Below, in pieces: positions 1-13,298 of a stretch of 64,000 bases of DNA. The notes under the pieces are model-generated. The model was not told where the DNA came from. It did no database searches and saw only the letters and a program-made list of their open reading frames with translations. The DNA comes from Dermanyssus gallinae (taxonomy: Eukaryota > Arthropoda > Arachnida > Mesostigmata > Dermanyssidae), in contig QVRM01002463.1 of assembly GCA_003439945.1 (NCBI GenBank), forward strand, positions 29,857 to 93,856, in the 5' to 3' direction. Positions within the stretch are counted from its first letter, which is position 1. Every line of letters begins with the position of its first letter. A program made the translations under genes and the position numbers.

Positions 1-480
1 AAATACACTCGGTTAAGGTGGGCGAACGACCCAGTTGTTAGGCACGTCGCGACGCCGATGCTTCGGCCATTTTTGCATACTCTCTTCCACGGTTTGGCGC
101 AGCATGTACTGAGCATGTTCTCTGAAAATGTCGCATAAGATCACGAGTGGTGGCGCTCGGTTATGTTGACCATATATTGCCCGAAAAGCTCGTTAGCATG
201 CTTGTTTAGATTTTCCCTTTTCATGAGACATTTCTCAATCGTTCTTCCGCTGACCAACGCTAGCCACTTAGCACAGAAGCGCGGCATTAATAATGCGTAC
301 CACGAAGGCAACAGGCACTCGAGGCACTGTGATGGTAAAATACTTATTACAAAATAAGTTTAATATAAATCTTCTTCAGGTCTAGAGCTAAAATTTCAAT
401 TTCAAGTTTGAGGTTTATTCACGGAACCATAATTCCGCAATGCTTAAGTTCTCGTATATAAAAAAATGTTTATTATTTTC

Positions 481-1783
481 TTGAGAAATTCGGCCCAGAT
501 AGTCGACAGGGTGTACGCGAGAACATAACGGGTAGATTATTTAAGAGCTACTGACCTCACAAATTCAGTTGCATGTCAAGTTGTGCGTCTAACAGCACCT
601 CTTATAGTAAAATCAGCATCGTCCAGAATAACTCCTCTATACATCTTAAATGCAAGCAAGGCACTCCTAGTTCTCGTAGACGACGAATAAATGAAATTAC
701 CGCACAGCATTTAGGCATAATAACATCTAAGTGATCATGCCATCTAAGGGTCTCATGTAAAGTTAAGCCCAGACATTTGATAGTAGAGGAGAGTGTTACT
801 TCCGTTCCATTGAGCTTTAGCATTGACTAGGGGTAGGGCGAAACAACATGAGTCCAGTTTTGGTTGCATTTCTTACCAGACCGAATATTTCAAACACAAG
901 AACAGCATATTTCACTACCTGCGTAGCCTTCTGTACATCCGCCTGTATCGCAGCTGGTTGAATACGAAAAAGTAAGGTCGTATCATCAGCATAGACGATG
1001 GGTTTACAGGACCCTCCTGATGCATTTGTAATAACAACGAATGATTTAGGCAGTTCATGGCGGCAGAAATATCCAAAAAGACACCGAGGCAAAGTTAGTT
1101 ATTTTGGAAAGAATTGACGACCTCCTGATAGAGGTAAACGAGGGCAAGCTCCGTTGAGCGTGCCTTACGAAATCCAAACTGACTCCTCGAAAAGAAACCA
1201 ATCGAACTAAGATGCCCTTTGCATCTGGACTTACCTTTTTAAATAGTTTGGAGAGGTAATCCACTACAGACATTTGGCGGTAATTATTCAGATTATTGCG
1301 GTCGCCCTTATTTTTAAGTAAGGGAATAATTGTGGACACCTTTAGTCTAGCGGGAAAAACACCAGTAGTCAGGGAACGGTTTATAATATGCGCCAGTAGA
1401 CGAGAAAGAGTGACGGAGGACAGCTTTAGCACTTTGTCTGGGATCCTTGCAGCCACACCATTCTTGGAAGCCTGGGTGAAGTCAAGCCCTCTCTGTACCT
1501 CCAACGCATTCACTGACAAAAAGAGGATGACGAATCTCCCTTGAACCAGGTGGGCATCAGAGCTGGCTGAAGGTTTTTCTTGACCTGGAGAGTCTTTCGA
1601 TCAAGGATCCTATCGTATCAAAATGATGGTTTAGCTCCGTTACGATCTCCATTAGCTCATTCAGAAGTCCTCAACTGACTTCCAGAGTAGTGGGCAGTTT
1701 AACTGGCGTTCTGGCTCTGCCACACAAACCGTTGATAAAGTTCCAAAGTTTGGAAGTGTCGTGTAGAGTTGCTTGAAGCGCGT

Positions 1784-1786
<3 letters not shown>
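481..1786 (-). pseudogene. Decayed Jockey/CR1-like LINE, ORF2 reverse transcriptase to 3' region
   Basis: Read on the minus strand, conserved non-LTR RT blocks follow in order. First comes a linker resembling 'KLWNFINGLCGRAR' (about 1690-1780). Next is the block 'STIIPLLKNKGDRNNLNNYR' (about 1265-1350), then a shifted frame with 'QFGFRKARSTELAL' (about 1135-1180), 'VFLDIS' (about 1075), the catalytic 'YADDTTLLF' (about 965-1000), and thumb sequence to about 602. The palm segment between 'FLDIS' and 'YADD' is missing, and several frames are needed, so the copy is dead. The element starts against the (AT)35 tract at 1787, which suggests 5' truncation. Sequence at 481-604 matches 18610-18735 in the opposite orientation, so it belongs to the same family's 3' region. 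The RT blocks are seen directly; clade placement is inferred. Confidence 0.85.

Positions 1787-1856
<70 letters not shown>
1787..1856. repeat. (AT)35 microsatellite
   Basis: An uninterrupted AT dinucleotide run of 70 bases abuts the 5' end of the minus-strand LINE relic. Confidence 0.98.
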
Positions 1857-1860
<4 letters not shown>

Positions 1861-3616
1861 GGTAACCTTAAAATCGCGGCTTCAATAAACTTAAAGATGA
1901 AAACGTAAATAAGAAAACTGCTAGTTGTAGAAGGTTCGAAGTTGTTCCAAAGAAGCGCGGCGGTGTACTAAACACTACAGCTTTAAAATCAATCGCTACA
2001 TGAAGGACCACACACGTGTATACTTAATATTTAGGAGACTTCTACTTGATTTTCCAGGGTAGGGCCTTCTAGCATTCTAGGTTAGGCACATGCATAAATA
2101 ATGCATCATAATAAAACAAATATAACTTTATATAGTAGAGTGCATTCGTATACTCCGTTTTATGGCAAGTAAATTAATATATATAGATAATATCTATTAT
2201 CTATATATATATATATGTATTCTCTATATATAAGAATATATATAATATTTAACATCTTACATATTAAGTTACTCCCCATGTAAAATCACTAATCAACGAG
2301 GGAAATCGTGATCTATATCGACCGTGAAAGGCCGATTCGTTTATGGTCGACCTTTCGTATAACAATATCTCCAATAAAAGCGATCGAACCACCTCATTGC
2401 AGTAGAATCGCAGATACTTTCAGACCGATCAACGGCAAAATGTTTGCCACAGAGGCTGTCGCATGAAGACATTTGTAGTAGTACAAGGGCAGATTTTTAC
2501 ACAAATAGGTTATCACCGATGTTACTATTTATTCACAAGAAGCGCTTCTCTATCGATTCAAGATACGCTTAACAGGAAATTATTCGTTAACGAACCCACT
2601 ACAATAATAGCAGAGACTCTTGCTGAAAGCGCACATTCATCCCGACCGAGATCCGGCGAACAGAGCGGAGCTTACGAACCGACAAATATTTCTGTCCAAA
2701 TATATCCTTGGCATAAACATATGTCACCATGAGGCATGTTGCGTTGCTAATGGAATATTTTATAAGCACACGTTTTATATGCTTAAACTGGCGTGTTTAA
2801 GCGCGGAGATTGCGTATAGTTGAATCGTTGGATCGCGTGCAATGAGCACGCGATCTCACGACTGCTCTAAGAACATATAAATATTGCCTTTAAAAAGTTC
2901 AATATTTAAAGATTTCTCGTAGAATAAACCACCCTCCACTGGCGTTATAGTATGTTATGCAGAGTCATGAATATTAAGTGGTTCGTCTTGTTAAGTTTAT
3001 TAGGCAGTCAGTTTTACGATACTACGGATGCGGGCTTTACAGCGGAAGAGCGCGACGCAGATCGGTGCAAGAGGACAGCCCAAATATTAGCTTAATGGTA
3101 TAAACTTTTCCCTGCAAAGGTTTCACGGCAAAGCTCTCCGAGATGACAACTCACTTAGCCGACAAATTTGACAGGCAAACTTTTTGATTTTTCGGAGCAA
3201 CCCGCGCATTCTAGTTCAGGAGAAGCAGATTCTCCATTTTGCTCCTGTTTACCCCATCGGACTACAGCGTAGAGCAGCAACACTACGGCAAAATAGAACG
3301 CCTTGGCCTAGTACGTTTTCCGAGGCGTCACCCCTCCACTATGACAAACATAACTATACCTGCCGATGTGTATGTCTGAAACTTCTAATTAATTCCACTT
3401 GAAATACAAGTGCGCCTTAGGGCTTTCCGTTCCATACATATGCATATATACGAATTCTCTGACTTGGCCTTCAGGTCAGCCCCACGTGACACTGACGTGC
3501 ATTCTACTCAGTGGCAGTAAATACTAGTGCCTCAGCTAACTCGATTCTTAAGTTACGACGGTAGCAACATCGAAAGATCCCCCTCATAGAGTAAATTGCC
3601 TAGGTAACATATCACT

Positions 3617-3652
<36 letters not shown>

Positions 3653-5800
3653 GACTTGAATCCTAAATAAATTATTACCAGGATACTGCGAGTCCATCTC
3701 AGTCTCTTTCTAGCCGTGTGTTATCTAATGGCCAAATAGTGGCCCTGACATTACAAAATACGGAGGTTCTGGTCGGTTCTCTTTCGCCGTATTCGATTAA
3801 GGTTGCGAATGCAGCATATTGATTATTATTGTTAAAGTAGCGCCAACAACAATAACAACAACCCAACGCTTCGACAGTGAAAACGACGTTTTTCCTTCGA
3901 ACGGCAAGAGATAAAACGTTGACATCCAGAGCAAGCCCAGCAAGTACTCTGTTTCACAGGAGTAGCAGCATCAATGGTGGTATTGTTATTAACTAGTTTA
4001 AATGTCCGTAGTGTGCCCGTTCAGTGTGTTTTCTTACGAAGAGGGGTGTCCATATTCACGCAGGACGGGCTCATAAGGAGAAGATTGCAGAGTCTAGTAG
4101 GATATCGCGCCACTAGCGTGCCAACAAGACGCTGCCGTTACTAGCCGCATCTCACAGTCACTAAGCTAAACTCGTTTGGTGCCTCGGTGTATGCGGCGGT
4201 GCAAATGTCTAGAGCGGACATCCGCACTTCCTATAGGTGAGGTCAACACTTTGGTGAGACTTAGTGCTTTTATGTCTATTGTTATGGCCGGTTAGAAAAA
4301 TAAGATTAGATCTCAAAAACAGAGATAAAGCGTCGACAAGGTGAAGCAAGACAAAAATGCGATCGCCGCACGGTATGGAAAAGGCAACGCAACAAAAACT
4401 CAGAGTCAGAGTGCGAATTAAGAATATGGCGATCTTGCTGGCTAAAAACGTTTTCTATAAGGTCAGAATGTATTTTTTTTTCCTTATTGCGGAATGTTAC
4501 GTGCGCATTTTCATTTCTCAGCGATCCCGCGGGATACCCAAAACTGGTTGAACGATGCTGTGCGATATCCTGGCGCCAGGGCATAGCCTTTTTTCGATAC
4601 AAGCATCACTTAAAGGATTGATGTTTAATACCTTACATAACCTAAATTTGTATTTACAATAATATTAGCGTATCACAGGTTTTCACAGTGGGGAAGTGTT
4701 CTTTCGTGATTGACATACGTATCGTGTAGCTAAAAAAAACTATACTCTATTGCCAAAGATCTTATGCCGTTTACATACTGGTGAGACGGAGCTAATTGGT
4801 TAATCCTCTGTGTTCCTATTTGGTGCAGCCGAAACCGTTATATTTTTCCTGTTTAATAGAATTACCTTTGGTACTGACTCTGAAACACTATTGCGCTTGT
4901 TTTCTTGTTCACATTGTTCCGAAGTTGTATAAATATATATTATTCTAAAGTTAATGCCATTAACAGTGAGCTCTTCCTGCTGTTCAAGCCGTTAAACATT
5001 GCAAGTGGGGTAGGCGACTATTTTAGTTGACCCGGAAATAGACATTTGTAATATGCTTTATTTTATTCTGATATAGGCCAAGTTTACGAATAAGAAAGGT
5101 TGCTTCAAAGAGAGCGTGTGTCGCGCCGGGATCGGACCAGCGAGGTATGAACGTGCACCATTATTTTTCGTTGCTTTCATACAGTTGCGTTTTTTTCGAG
5201 ACGCAGCGTCTTTCTGTAAATTGTAAGTAATAAAAATTGCCTGAAGGAGTCGATTTCGGCTGGCATCAATTATGTCGTAATTTAGATAAATACTGATTAC
5301 ATGTTTCCCTTTTGTGGGGCGACATTAAATGTTTTTGCATGTTTATCTTATATTTCTATCTAATATGTATTTTGACATTACTTATTTCTTTGACTTATAG
5401 TTATTAAGAGAATTTTGCGATATCTTTTTAACCGTAAATTTCACTGTCTGTGTGAACTGTGAAATAGCTAAGATAATGCCGTTGTTACGAGCGTTAGAGT
5501 ATGCGTTTCGTATGCCACATCTGATGTTCAAAATACTTACGTTGTAAGCAAGAAAGCAAAAATAAATCTAGGATTGACAGAACAAAATAGGTTTTCTGGC
5601 TGTCCACTTGTAAGTCAGCCTTTGAAGGTACAAAAATTCTGCGGCGACCCAACTTAAGTAAATTCAAATGCACCTTTATTTTTGTCAAAGGGGGACATTA
5701 TTTACATTTTACAAACCGTTACCTAGATACATACAATAGTCAGTTTACTTGTGTGCCGACATTTGCGCTGTTAGCGTTTCAAGTTCTCAGTGCCCTCGGC
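1857..5800. other. AT-rich stretch with no recognisable gene
   Basis: Only short ORFs with no recognisable domain are present. An AT palindrome lies near 2174-2210 (14-base arms around 'atct'), and a (TA)n run lies at 3619-3649. A minus-strand B-box-like 'ggtccgatccc' occurs near 5111-5125 but has no matching A box. Confidence 0.6.
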
Positions 5801-5805
5801 ATCCG

Positions 5806-6123
5806 CTACAAGAGCATGTTGTTTACACGATCTGTCTTGCCAATTTGTGTTGACGAGATGGTGTTACCTCTTCTAAGATTGTTTAACCGAATGCTAAAAT
5901 AGTTTGATGCGTTTGATGAGTTTATAATACGATTGTACATGCGATAATTCGCTCTAAACTGCAGTTTCCGAATAGGGCTTATCACAATAGAATTTCGGAC
6001 AATGTTACACCTTAACGAGACACGACGAAGGTATCTTCTCCGTACACTTTCCATTGCTTCAGTGTGTTTGTCTAAATCAGGCCGTCGCATCTCACAGCAA
6101 TAGATACACTTAGGTATAACCAA
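5806..6123 (-). pseudogene. Possible LINE ORF2 C-terminal remnant
   Basis: A 105-residue open frame contains 'MESVRRRYLRRV' followed by 'SPIRKLQFRANYRMYNRIIN'. This resembles the post-RT region of Jockey/CR1-type LINEs, where a conserved 'EKVQRRF' block is followed by repeated Arg/Leu-rich helices. There is no catalytic motif and no adjacent RT. The residue pattern is seen; the assignment is inference, and a chance ORF remains possible. Confidence 0.35.
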
Positions 6124-8279
6124 ACTATTATAAAGCCTTATTTTTCGTCAGTATCGTCCTTTCTTTTGCCATTTTTGCACCAAAGTATCTATACATTGAG
6201 GTGGAGCAAAGTTAAACAAATTGTTTAAGGTTATTTTGCTTTAAAGTATCTAAAATGATATGTTGTGCATTGTCCTTGTCGCAACTCCAATTTGACTAGA
6301 TGGATTAGTCCCCTACGCATGGAACTGGCACTCCGTTCTAAGGGATCATCCTGAAATTATCTTCTCACGGCTGCATTAAGGTTACAAGGATACTTCTGAG
6401 CTGATTATTTTGTAGTAGCGGAACTTACAAAATGAAGGAACGTAAGGAACACTCTACAGACGGCAAGTATAAACAAACACACATTCAGAACTAACTCAGC
6501 TTAGCTACAATGTTGTATGGGGCGAAACGAAGCAGAATTCGAAATCTACCGGGCCCGCCTTACGACACAAAGGTTTTTAGAGTTGTATAGAATACGCGAT
6601 TGGGTGAGCTAACATTGAACCAGCAAGTAATCCTATTATGGGTAAAACAGTCACCAGGCTGTTTTGCAATAGACAGCTGCTTCAGTTAGACGACTTTATT
6701 ATAAACAAATTTGTACATCAATTTATCAACCTGGAGTACAATGGCACTTCAATGTTCCAAAAGCCTGCAGTGGAGCAGTTTTTGACCCGATGATAGGTTT
6801 GGTGAAGAGCTGCGTAGGAAGTCAATGGCGCCAATTTAGAGTTGACGGACACCTGCATGGCGATCATCGCGGCCATATTCAACCGGCTTGCGAGTCAAAG
6901 AAGCTGGTTGCGCTGTTACGGTTCTAGTTCCGCGTTAAACACGAAATTTAATAAAATACTGTTTATAATTGAAAAATGTGAAGCCGGAGCCTGCTACGTG
7001 GGAAATAAGGTTTAGTAAAGAGTAAATGAGAACATCGTGGCTGCGATTTGTTCAAAATATGCATTTGTGGTTTAAAGAAGGTGTTCAATAAGACCACTTT
7101 TTGCTTCTGACGATAATCTGGATAGGAAAATTTGGTTTAATATTAACGTATTTAATTTGGTTAAATATTAACGTATCGAATGCAAATGGTTGGCTTTGCA
7201 AAACTAAGTTGTTGGCCCGCAAAATGTGTATACCACGTAATGCGTAGTGGTACCGTCAATAGGCTTGTCGAGCTGCCAGCATTGACAACCGCAGTCTTAC
7301 TCTGTCAGCTACCGGGCACTCATGATATAGAACATATATTGATGAACTATAGACCAACACAACCCCTTGATAATGTTCCTTATAAATATTACAGTGTGGG
7401 TAAGGGTAGGCACACCTCCAAATGGCAATTTTAGTTATGCTTTTGAGCAAATGGTGCACATCCCTGCATTTGCTAGAGGGTCCTAATAATTTTAGTTACA
7501 TTAGATAGTAGCTTTCGTATGAGATACGATAAATATTCAATAAACGAAAGTAATACTTCGTCTTGTTGGTGACCTTTATTCGAGGCCTTCCTTGATCCTT
7601 TCACATATAAGTCTTCTTTCAAAGCCTTCATTTAGCCTTTCACAACCTACTTTTTTTCCTAGTTATTTCTTGATCTTTTTTGCATAATAGCTCTCTCTGA
7701 GGTCCTCCGAGGAGAGAAACTGCTTAGTCAACAGGAGGAGACACTCGCTGAGAGACATACCGTGCGTAGAAAGTGAACCTTGATAGAGTTTGCACTGAAA
7801 TAAGCGCAGAAGACCAGATGGTGTGGTAGTTGTACTGGGAAAGCATGCGTGGCAGCTTCGACTCAACACCGGGGCTCAGGAGCTTCTTGCCCAAATGCTG
7901 GTGGATAGAGGAAATCGCGGACCAGAGGAAATGATTTCACGCGGCGCGGCGGTAGACCCTCTCCCCAGGGCGCAGGGGATAATCCGCATGCAAACGGGAA
8001 CTACGGCAGGCTACTCTGACGGCGGGCAAGGCGCTGTGCTTCCGCAGCGGTCGAATGGCGGGCGTAGCACAGCACTTGAATCACAAAGCCACCAGCATAA
8101 CACCACACTGAGATCACCGTATTAGCAAGGCTAAAGCATGGAACACCAGCAAAGTCCAGTAAAACCTTCCGTGTCGGGAACGTATGACCGTTCTCGACGA
8201 TGGTCAGCACGAGATTGCGCGATCCCCTGACATACTTCATCAATGTCATAATAGAGGAGGCAGCATACCCTAGCCGCTT
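6124..8279. other. No recognisable gene
   Basis: ORFs here are short and unsupported. The segment 7823-8125 is GC-rich with a 100-residue open frame of no recognisable domain, lying directly upstream of the RT relic at 8.28 kb. It could be a further, unidentifiable part of that element. Confidence 0.5.
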
Positions 8280-9190
8280 AGAGATCGCCGGAGTGGTACC
8301 GATCCGCAAAGGTGGTAGTATGAGTTAAGCTACCGCCCAGTGAGTGTTCTAAATAAGCCTGTTTTAAACAAGGTACTTGAAAAAACTCTTGTTAGACAAA
8401 TTACGAGGCATCTCGAAAGCAACAAGCAAGTCCCTGGGCAATCAATTGTGATTTCGCAAGAACCGGGATACAGGTCATGCCGTTATACAGCTAGTGGAGG
8501 ATAACGTTTCGAGTTACAATAGATAGGGGACTATTTCGTGCAGCACTTTTTATAGATCTTAGACGCGCCTTTGACAGCATTAGCTCAGATATTCTCCTAT
8601 TTACATTAAAGCACCTAGGCTTTGACTAGCACGCCACTAAACTGCTATCGGCGTACTTTCTTGGGCGTCACCAGCTTGTAGACGTGTGGAGAACCCGGTC
8701 GAAACTGCTCCAGGTTGTGCTCGGTATACTTCAGGGCTCTCGCATTGACTCACAAGCCTTTCTCTGCTTTATAAGTTATATGAAAAATATCACACGAGGA
8801 GCGGCTATCATTTATATTGATGATAACACATTTAAATAAGCTGGGCAGTCTGGTGAGAAAATACATCGGGTGATGATGCAGGGTGTCTCTGCCCTTAAAG
8901 CTAGGTGTGCATCAAACTGTATTGCTATTAATGTAGAGAAAACTTGAGTGGTGGTCTTGGGAAAGAGTAACATGATTGGATGCCACTGGTTATCATAAGT
9001 GGCCACTTTATACAACATAGCTACTGTGTCGAGGTCCTGGGTGTAACAGTGCATGCAGGACTATTTGATAACGCGCATGTAGAATCCCTTGTTTGTCGAC
9101 TTGCTGTCATCACAAACTCAGCAGTATACAGTACGAACAAAACTAGAGCATCTTCATGCAAGCTGCTCTACAACACGTGGCGCCCGTAGA
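8280..9190 (+). pseudogene. Decayed non-LTR reverse transcriptase
   Basis: Reading across frames, RT blocks appear in the proper order: 'VVPIRKGG', then 'SYRPVSVLNKPVLNKVLEK' (about 8328-8385), 'FIDLRRAFDSISSDILLF' (about 8553-8606), a degraded template-grip block near 8715-8750 ('LGILQGSRIDSQAF'), and 'IYIDDNTF' (about 8812-8836), which stands for the YxDD catalytic box. At least five stops or frameshifts separate the blocks. A downstream region to about 9190 still resembles the RT thumb. The blocks are seen; the family is CR1/Jockey-like by inference. The copy is not functional. Confidence 0.8.
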
Positions 9191-9695
9191 AACGCATAAA
9201 CACCCGCGACGACACAAACGCTAGCAAACAACCTGGCGAAGGTCCTACGGGAGACAGGCGGAGCAACGAAAGGCAAAATAAAACTCTCCTAGGTAGCGGA
9301 GTTCACCTTCCTGTACGTTAGTCCTACATAGGAATCGAAACTCCAAAAGGCGCTAGTGAAACTGGCAATATGAATCATCAGTGCATAAAGAATCGTTGAG
9401 ACTAGAAAATATTTATTTTAGCAACAGCAATATTGAAGAGTGGCCTAGAATGACCGAGAAACGAATACAGGACCGGTCCGATCAAAAAACTAAAAACCGG
9501 AGACAGACGCTTAACTTGGACCCGCTAAGTCACCCCGATCCGGAGAAGTGATACGATATAAAGCACAGAGACGTACCTACTATCTAAAGCTGGAACTGAC
9601 TGGGCTAGAGACATGTATATAAGCAATGTATAAGCGATGTATATCATCATGGGACGTTTTATTTAATCAAAATAGTATTAGGAACATCATTATTC

Positions 9696-11720
9696 CTAAG
9701 GGATCTCAGGGAACCCTTCGGCGGAGGGAAGGGACCATTCGACTGACGCCGCGTTTCCCCGCTGAAGCTCGATCGATACTCGCTGCAGTAGGAACTCTCC
9801 AGAACGAGGATCTCTTGTGACTGCGTTTAGTATTTTTCCAAAAAAAATCCTTTCAAAAAATCTTGACGTTTCCTCACCCATAGGTGCATAAGTTTCTATG
9901 GCAATTGGCTGGACGATAAACTGCGGATTGAGTTATCTGTACATTGCTAACTTGCGGTCCTCCGCAAGACAAGCACAGGCACCAGCTTTCTGGCTTTTTC
10001 GAGCGACGTAGCTCTTGGCCAATAAACACGACACGGTAACGTCCCATACAAGTAGGCGACCTCTTTCCCAAGGGGTTAGTGTTTTGCCGTCCGGTCGTAA
10101 CCCACTATTGGCGCTAAGGCCTGGTGACTCTTTCACGACAGACGACGTCGTTTATTGCATAGTGTCGTGTGTGGCGGCCGACGCTGTATCGGCACGATAG
10201 AGCGTGTTCCCCTGTTGTTGTTACGGGGAACCGACACCGGTTGCAAAGATGAGCGGCACAGACGCAGACCAGACACGATGCGAAGTGTGTTACGGATTGA
10301 AGCAAGCTCGTAGCCTAGCCTTGTCAGCCGTGGTTTGCGCCTGAGACAGGAGGAAGGCCTGTTTCAGCTCCACGACAATGCGGTCGAGAGACTCTTGCGT
10401 TGGGGAAACCGGTAGAGCCTCCCATCGCGCCTCAAATTCGTTTAAGCCCGTTCGATCACCTTCGTACCTTCCGGGCCTATGGAAGCAATTAGATGTCTAA
10501 AATCTGTGATTGAGCCCACGTAGCACGACAGGGCTAGATCTTTAGTTGTACGGACACCGAGGCCACCTGCGCTGACGGGCAGCATAGCTTGGGCCCATGC
10601 GTTATCTCCTAAGCGCACATTGAGTAGGCACTCGAGTGTCGTTCGGAGGAGTTCGTCGAAAACGTGGAGCAGGTCATCTCTCTTGTACGAGGGAGAACAT
10701 CGCAGAAGATAAATTGAGCCTTAAGCCCGAGACCGCCTCGAAGTCCTGGACCTTCTTAATGTCGGAAAGGACACCAGGCAAATCGCCTGCAAGTAGTCCA
10801 TCGTCTAAGTACCACGGTCGCAATTCTGACTGCAATCGTGCCTGAAGCTCATATAATCCTCTGCAGAAGAGGGCAGGCCCATACGGGTCGCCCTGCTGCA
10901 CCCCACACTTTGACAGTATAGTCTTTCCTTGTTAATAGAGGTTGGACGGAAACGATACATCTGGAAGATAGCGGCGTACAGCCCAGGGATTCGCTATTTA
11001 ACCGAATTTAAAATGTGGTATCTTCGCATCATGTTAAAGGCAATCCAACTTTACTAAAATTTTATGGTTTGCGGCTCTGTGTGATTCAATGTATGCAGCG
11101 GTGGCATGTACGGCAGCTTCGGTACCCCCCTTAATACCACATCTAAGTTGCAGTGGGACAACTAACTCAATAATATCCTTGATTGATTTCTTGACGAGGA
11201 CTTTGCCAACAAGTCTTCGTAGAGTGAGTCCCACTGCCGTATGTCTTATTCCGCCGTCCTTCTTCCGGAGAGCGACCAGAGAAGCTCCGTAAAATATTGG
11301 CAATATAAATTCTGCTAGTTGTCCGTGGATGGCCTGAGTAACAAAGCGGCACAGAGAAAGCAGCAAAGGATTACTGTTTTCATCCTGTCTGCCAATAAGG
11401 TTCTTTAAGTGGCGAGGGCGAAGTCCATCGGGGGGCCCCCGCTGAAGCAATTAGGGAAACTTCTAATTGCATTGCGGATCTCCGCTGGGGTAACGGAGAT
11501 TTCAGATCCCGGTGGTCTGGTCGCTGGTGCGTCTGGGAAGGTTGTGTCTGGGGGTGTTCGGGGTGCTTGGCTATGAGGCTCTCGAGGGTTTATGGATTCA
11601 CTGGGGCCGTCTGGTCAGTAAACGAAAGCGTGCGGGCGGCCGACGAAATACCTCCCTGAGCCAGTTTCGGCTGTGCCATTTTTGACCGTCGGATGTCAAT
11701 GTCGCACGGCGAGGGCGTCC
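9696..11720 (-). pseudogene. YLDD-type LINE ORF2, near full-length RT and C-terminal domain
   Basis: On the minus strand the reading starts near 11720 with a linker ending 'ISVTPAEIRNAIRSF'. It runs through 'GPPDGLRPRHLKNLIG', 'LVALRKKDGGIRHTAVG', 'GGTEAAVHATAAYIESHR' and 'LVKLDCL' (11034-11450), then 'MQQGDPYGPALFCRGLYEL', the catalytic 'WYLDDG' and 'SGLRLNLS' (10674-10901). A distinctive C-terminal domain follows: 'TTTGEHALSCRYSVGRHTRH' (about 10150-10240), 'RPDGKTLTPWERGRLLVWDV' (about 10030-10090) and 'FLLQRVSIELQRGNAASV' (about 9750-9800). It is broken by frameshifts and stops between these blocks. A second copy of the C-terminal end lies at 60598-60985. This LINE lineage is widespread in invertebrates; I do not assign a named clade. 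Confidence 0.85.
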
Positions 11721-12329
11721 CGCGTTTTGCTCCTCACAGGTGAGGGTTTTCACTTATTTTAGCTCTCCGACGTAAGCGTGCCAGGTTTTCCCGAATAACT
11801 GATGTAAGGGTGCGTCCTTTTTATTTTCTTGCGGAGATGCTAAACACTAGAGAAGGGAAAGCAAATAGCCGTTCCCAATTTTCCGGTGAGGCAGACGAGC
11901 ACAGATCGTTTATAGTTTTAGATAATTCTGCTGCAACATGGCTTCTAAGAGGGCGGGGTGTGCAAGATATTATTTTTAACATAGATTTAATTTCCACGAC
12001 TTTCGGAAAATAGTCGGCGATGTGAAAAGGTTGTCCAGGGTCGGTTTGAAGTTGTTGGTTTGGTAGTCGGTTAGAAGTTATCGGTTGAGTGGGCCTGTCT
12101 GCTTGTAGTTGACCAGCGAGTTGTTCTGTCTGCGTGGTTGACGAGACCTAGCGCCGGATATCAGTTTGCCGACTGGTCATTACAAATTTTCGGTCTGTAC
12201 CACATGTGAACCCTCTGAGACACAAGATCGCAGGGGAGCCGGGTCTTCGATTAAATCTTCTGCTTGTACAGGGGTGAAAACCGTCTTTATTGCATGTTCT
12301 ATCTTTTTACGGATGTCTATCCCACCAGA
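11721..12329. other. Inter-ORF region of LINE sequence, no clear domain
   Basis: This lies between two same-strand LINE pieces. It is moderately GC-rich and could be the 5' part of ORF2 or spacer. No endonuclease motif was identified. Confidence 0.35.
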
Positions 12330-13298
12330 CTAAGACGCGGGAGCCAATTGTTCCGCAGATACCGCTCGAGAGTTCAGAGACAGCCCCGGGATGATCGACG
12401 CGATTAGTTTTTCGATAACAGCGCCTACTTGAGCCACAATGGTGTCAACTATCCGCGGGATAAGCTTCTCTGCAACCGACTGCAAGATCTTTTCTATGCT
12501 GAGTGCAGGAGCACTCATGTTGTCAGGGACTGTCTTTACAGGCTGACTTGGGAACTTTAACTCCATTTTGGACGACAGCAGCAAAACTGCGCCTGCAAAA
12601 GTTTGCGGCGGGCTTAATGTCCACCACGGGTGCGCAAAGTTTAACAGGTAAGGCTTTAGGTTGTTTCTGAGTTACATGTTTAGCGGATTTCTTTAAAAAT
12701 TCTAAACGACCCAAATGTCGCTTCGTGGTTACCTTTGCATAAGCAACAGCAAGCGGGCTGATTGCAATCTTTTCTAATGTGACTGGTGGAACCACAGCGT
12801 CAGCATCGGGGACTCGTTAGTCGACATTCCGATTGCAGATGGTCTAGGCTGTAGCAGCGGTAGCAATGCAGAGGCTCCCGGTAGAAAACCACGCCGTGTG
12901 ACTTAAACCCCAATCGTACTTCAGCCGGAAAGTTAGCTCCTGAAAATGTCAGAATGACATTATCCGTGGCCATCACAAAACCCGTCCTGGCGTTTTTGGA
13001 TCGAACACGAACTGCTTCTGTGACTCCAAGCGGTTTAAGAGCACTGGAATTAGCAGATTCGGTTAACGATGGGTGCACACCGCTAATCTTTCCTTTCACT
13101 ACCGATCTGGAACCACTTATTCGAGAAGTGACAGGAACACCGGCTAACGATTGCAGACTCAACAGAGCTGCCCTATTCTCAGGAGTTTCTGCGACAATAA
13201 CTAGATTTTCCCCTCTAGTAAAAGTTGGTTCTTCTACCGGACCGGTAATATGTTTCGCGTTATCGTCGCATATGGCATTAAAATTTATTTCCAACTGA
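12330..13298 (-). pseudogene. LINE ORF1 (gag-like) with CCHC zinc knuckle
   Basis: The first open frame (12800-13294, 164 residues) has a gag-like core with 'VILTFSGANFPAEVRLG'. It ends in a perfect zinc knuckle, C-x2-C-x4-H-x4-C ('CYRCYSLDHLQSEC'), near residues 144-157. This is the nucleic-acid binding signature of LINE ORF1 proteins, which coat the element RNA. Downstream frames (12523-12795, then 12330-12584) are Lys/Val/Pro-rich and appear to be the same protein after a stop or frameshift. It lies upstream of, and on the same strand as, the RT at 9.7-11.7 kb. Whether both come from one element is uncertain, because the knuckle type is commoner in Jockey-like LINEs. Confidence 0.8.

Noticed and set aside
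5101..5160. tRNA-like sequence on the minus strand
   Set aside because: Only a B-box-like 'ggtccgatccc' is present; no A box at the right distance.
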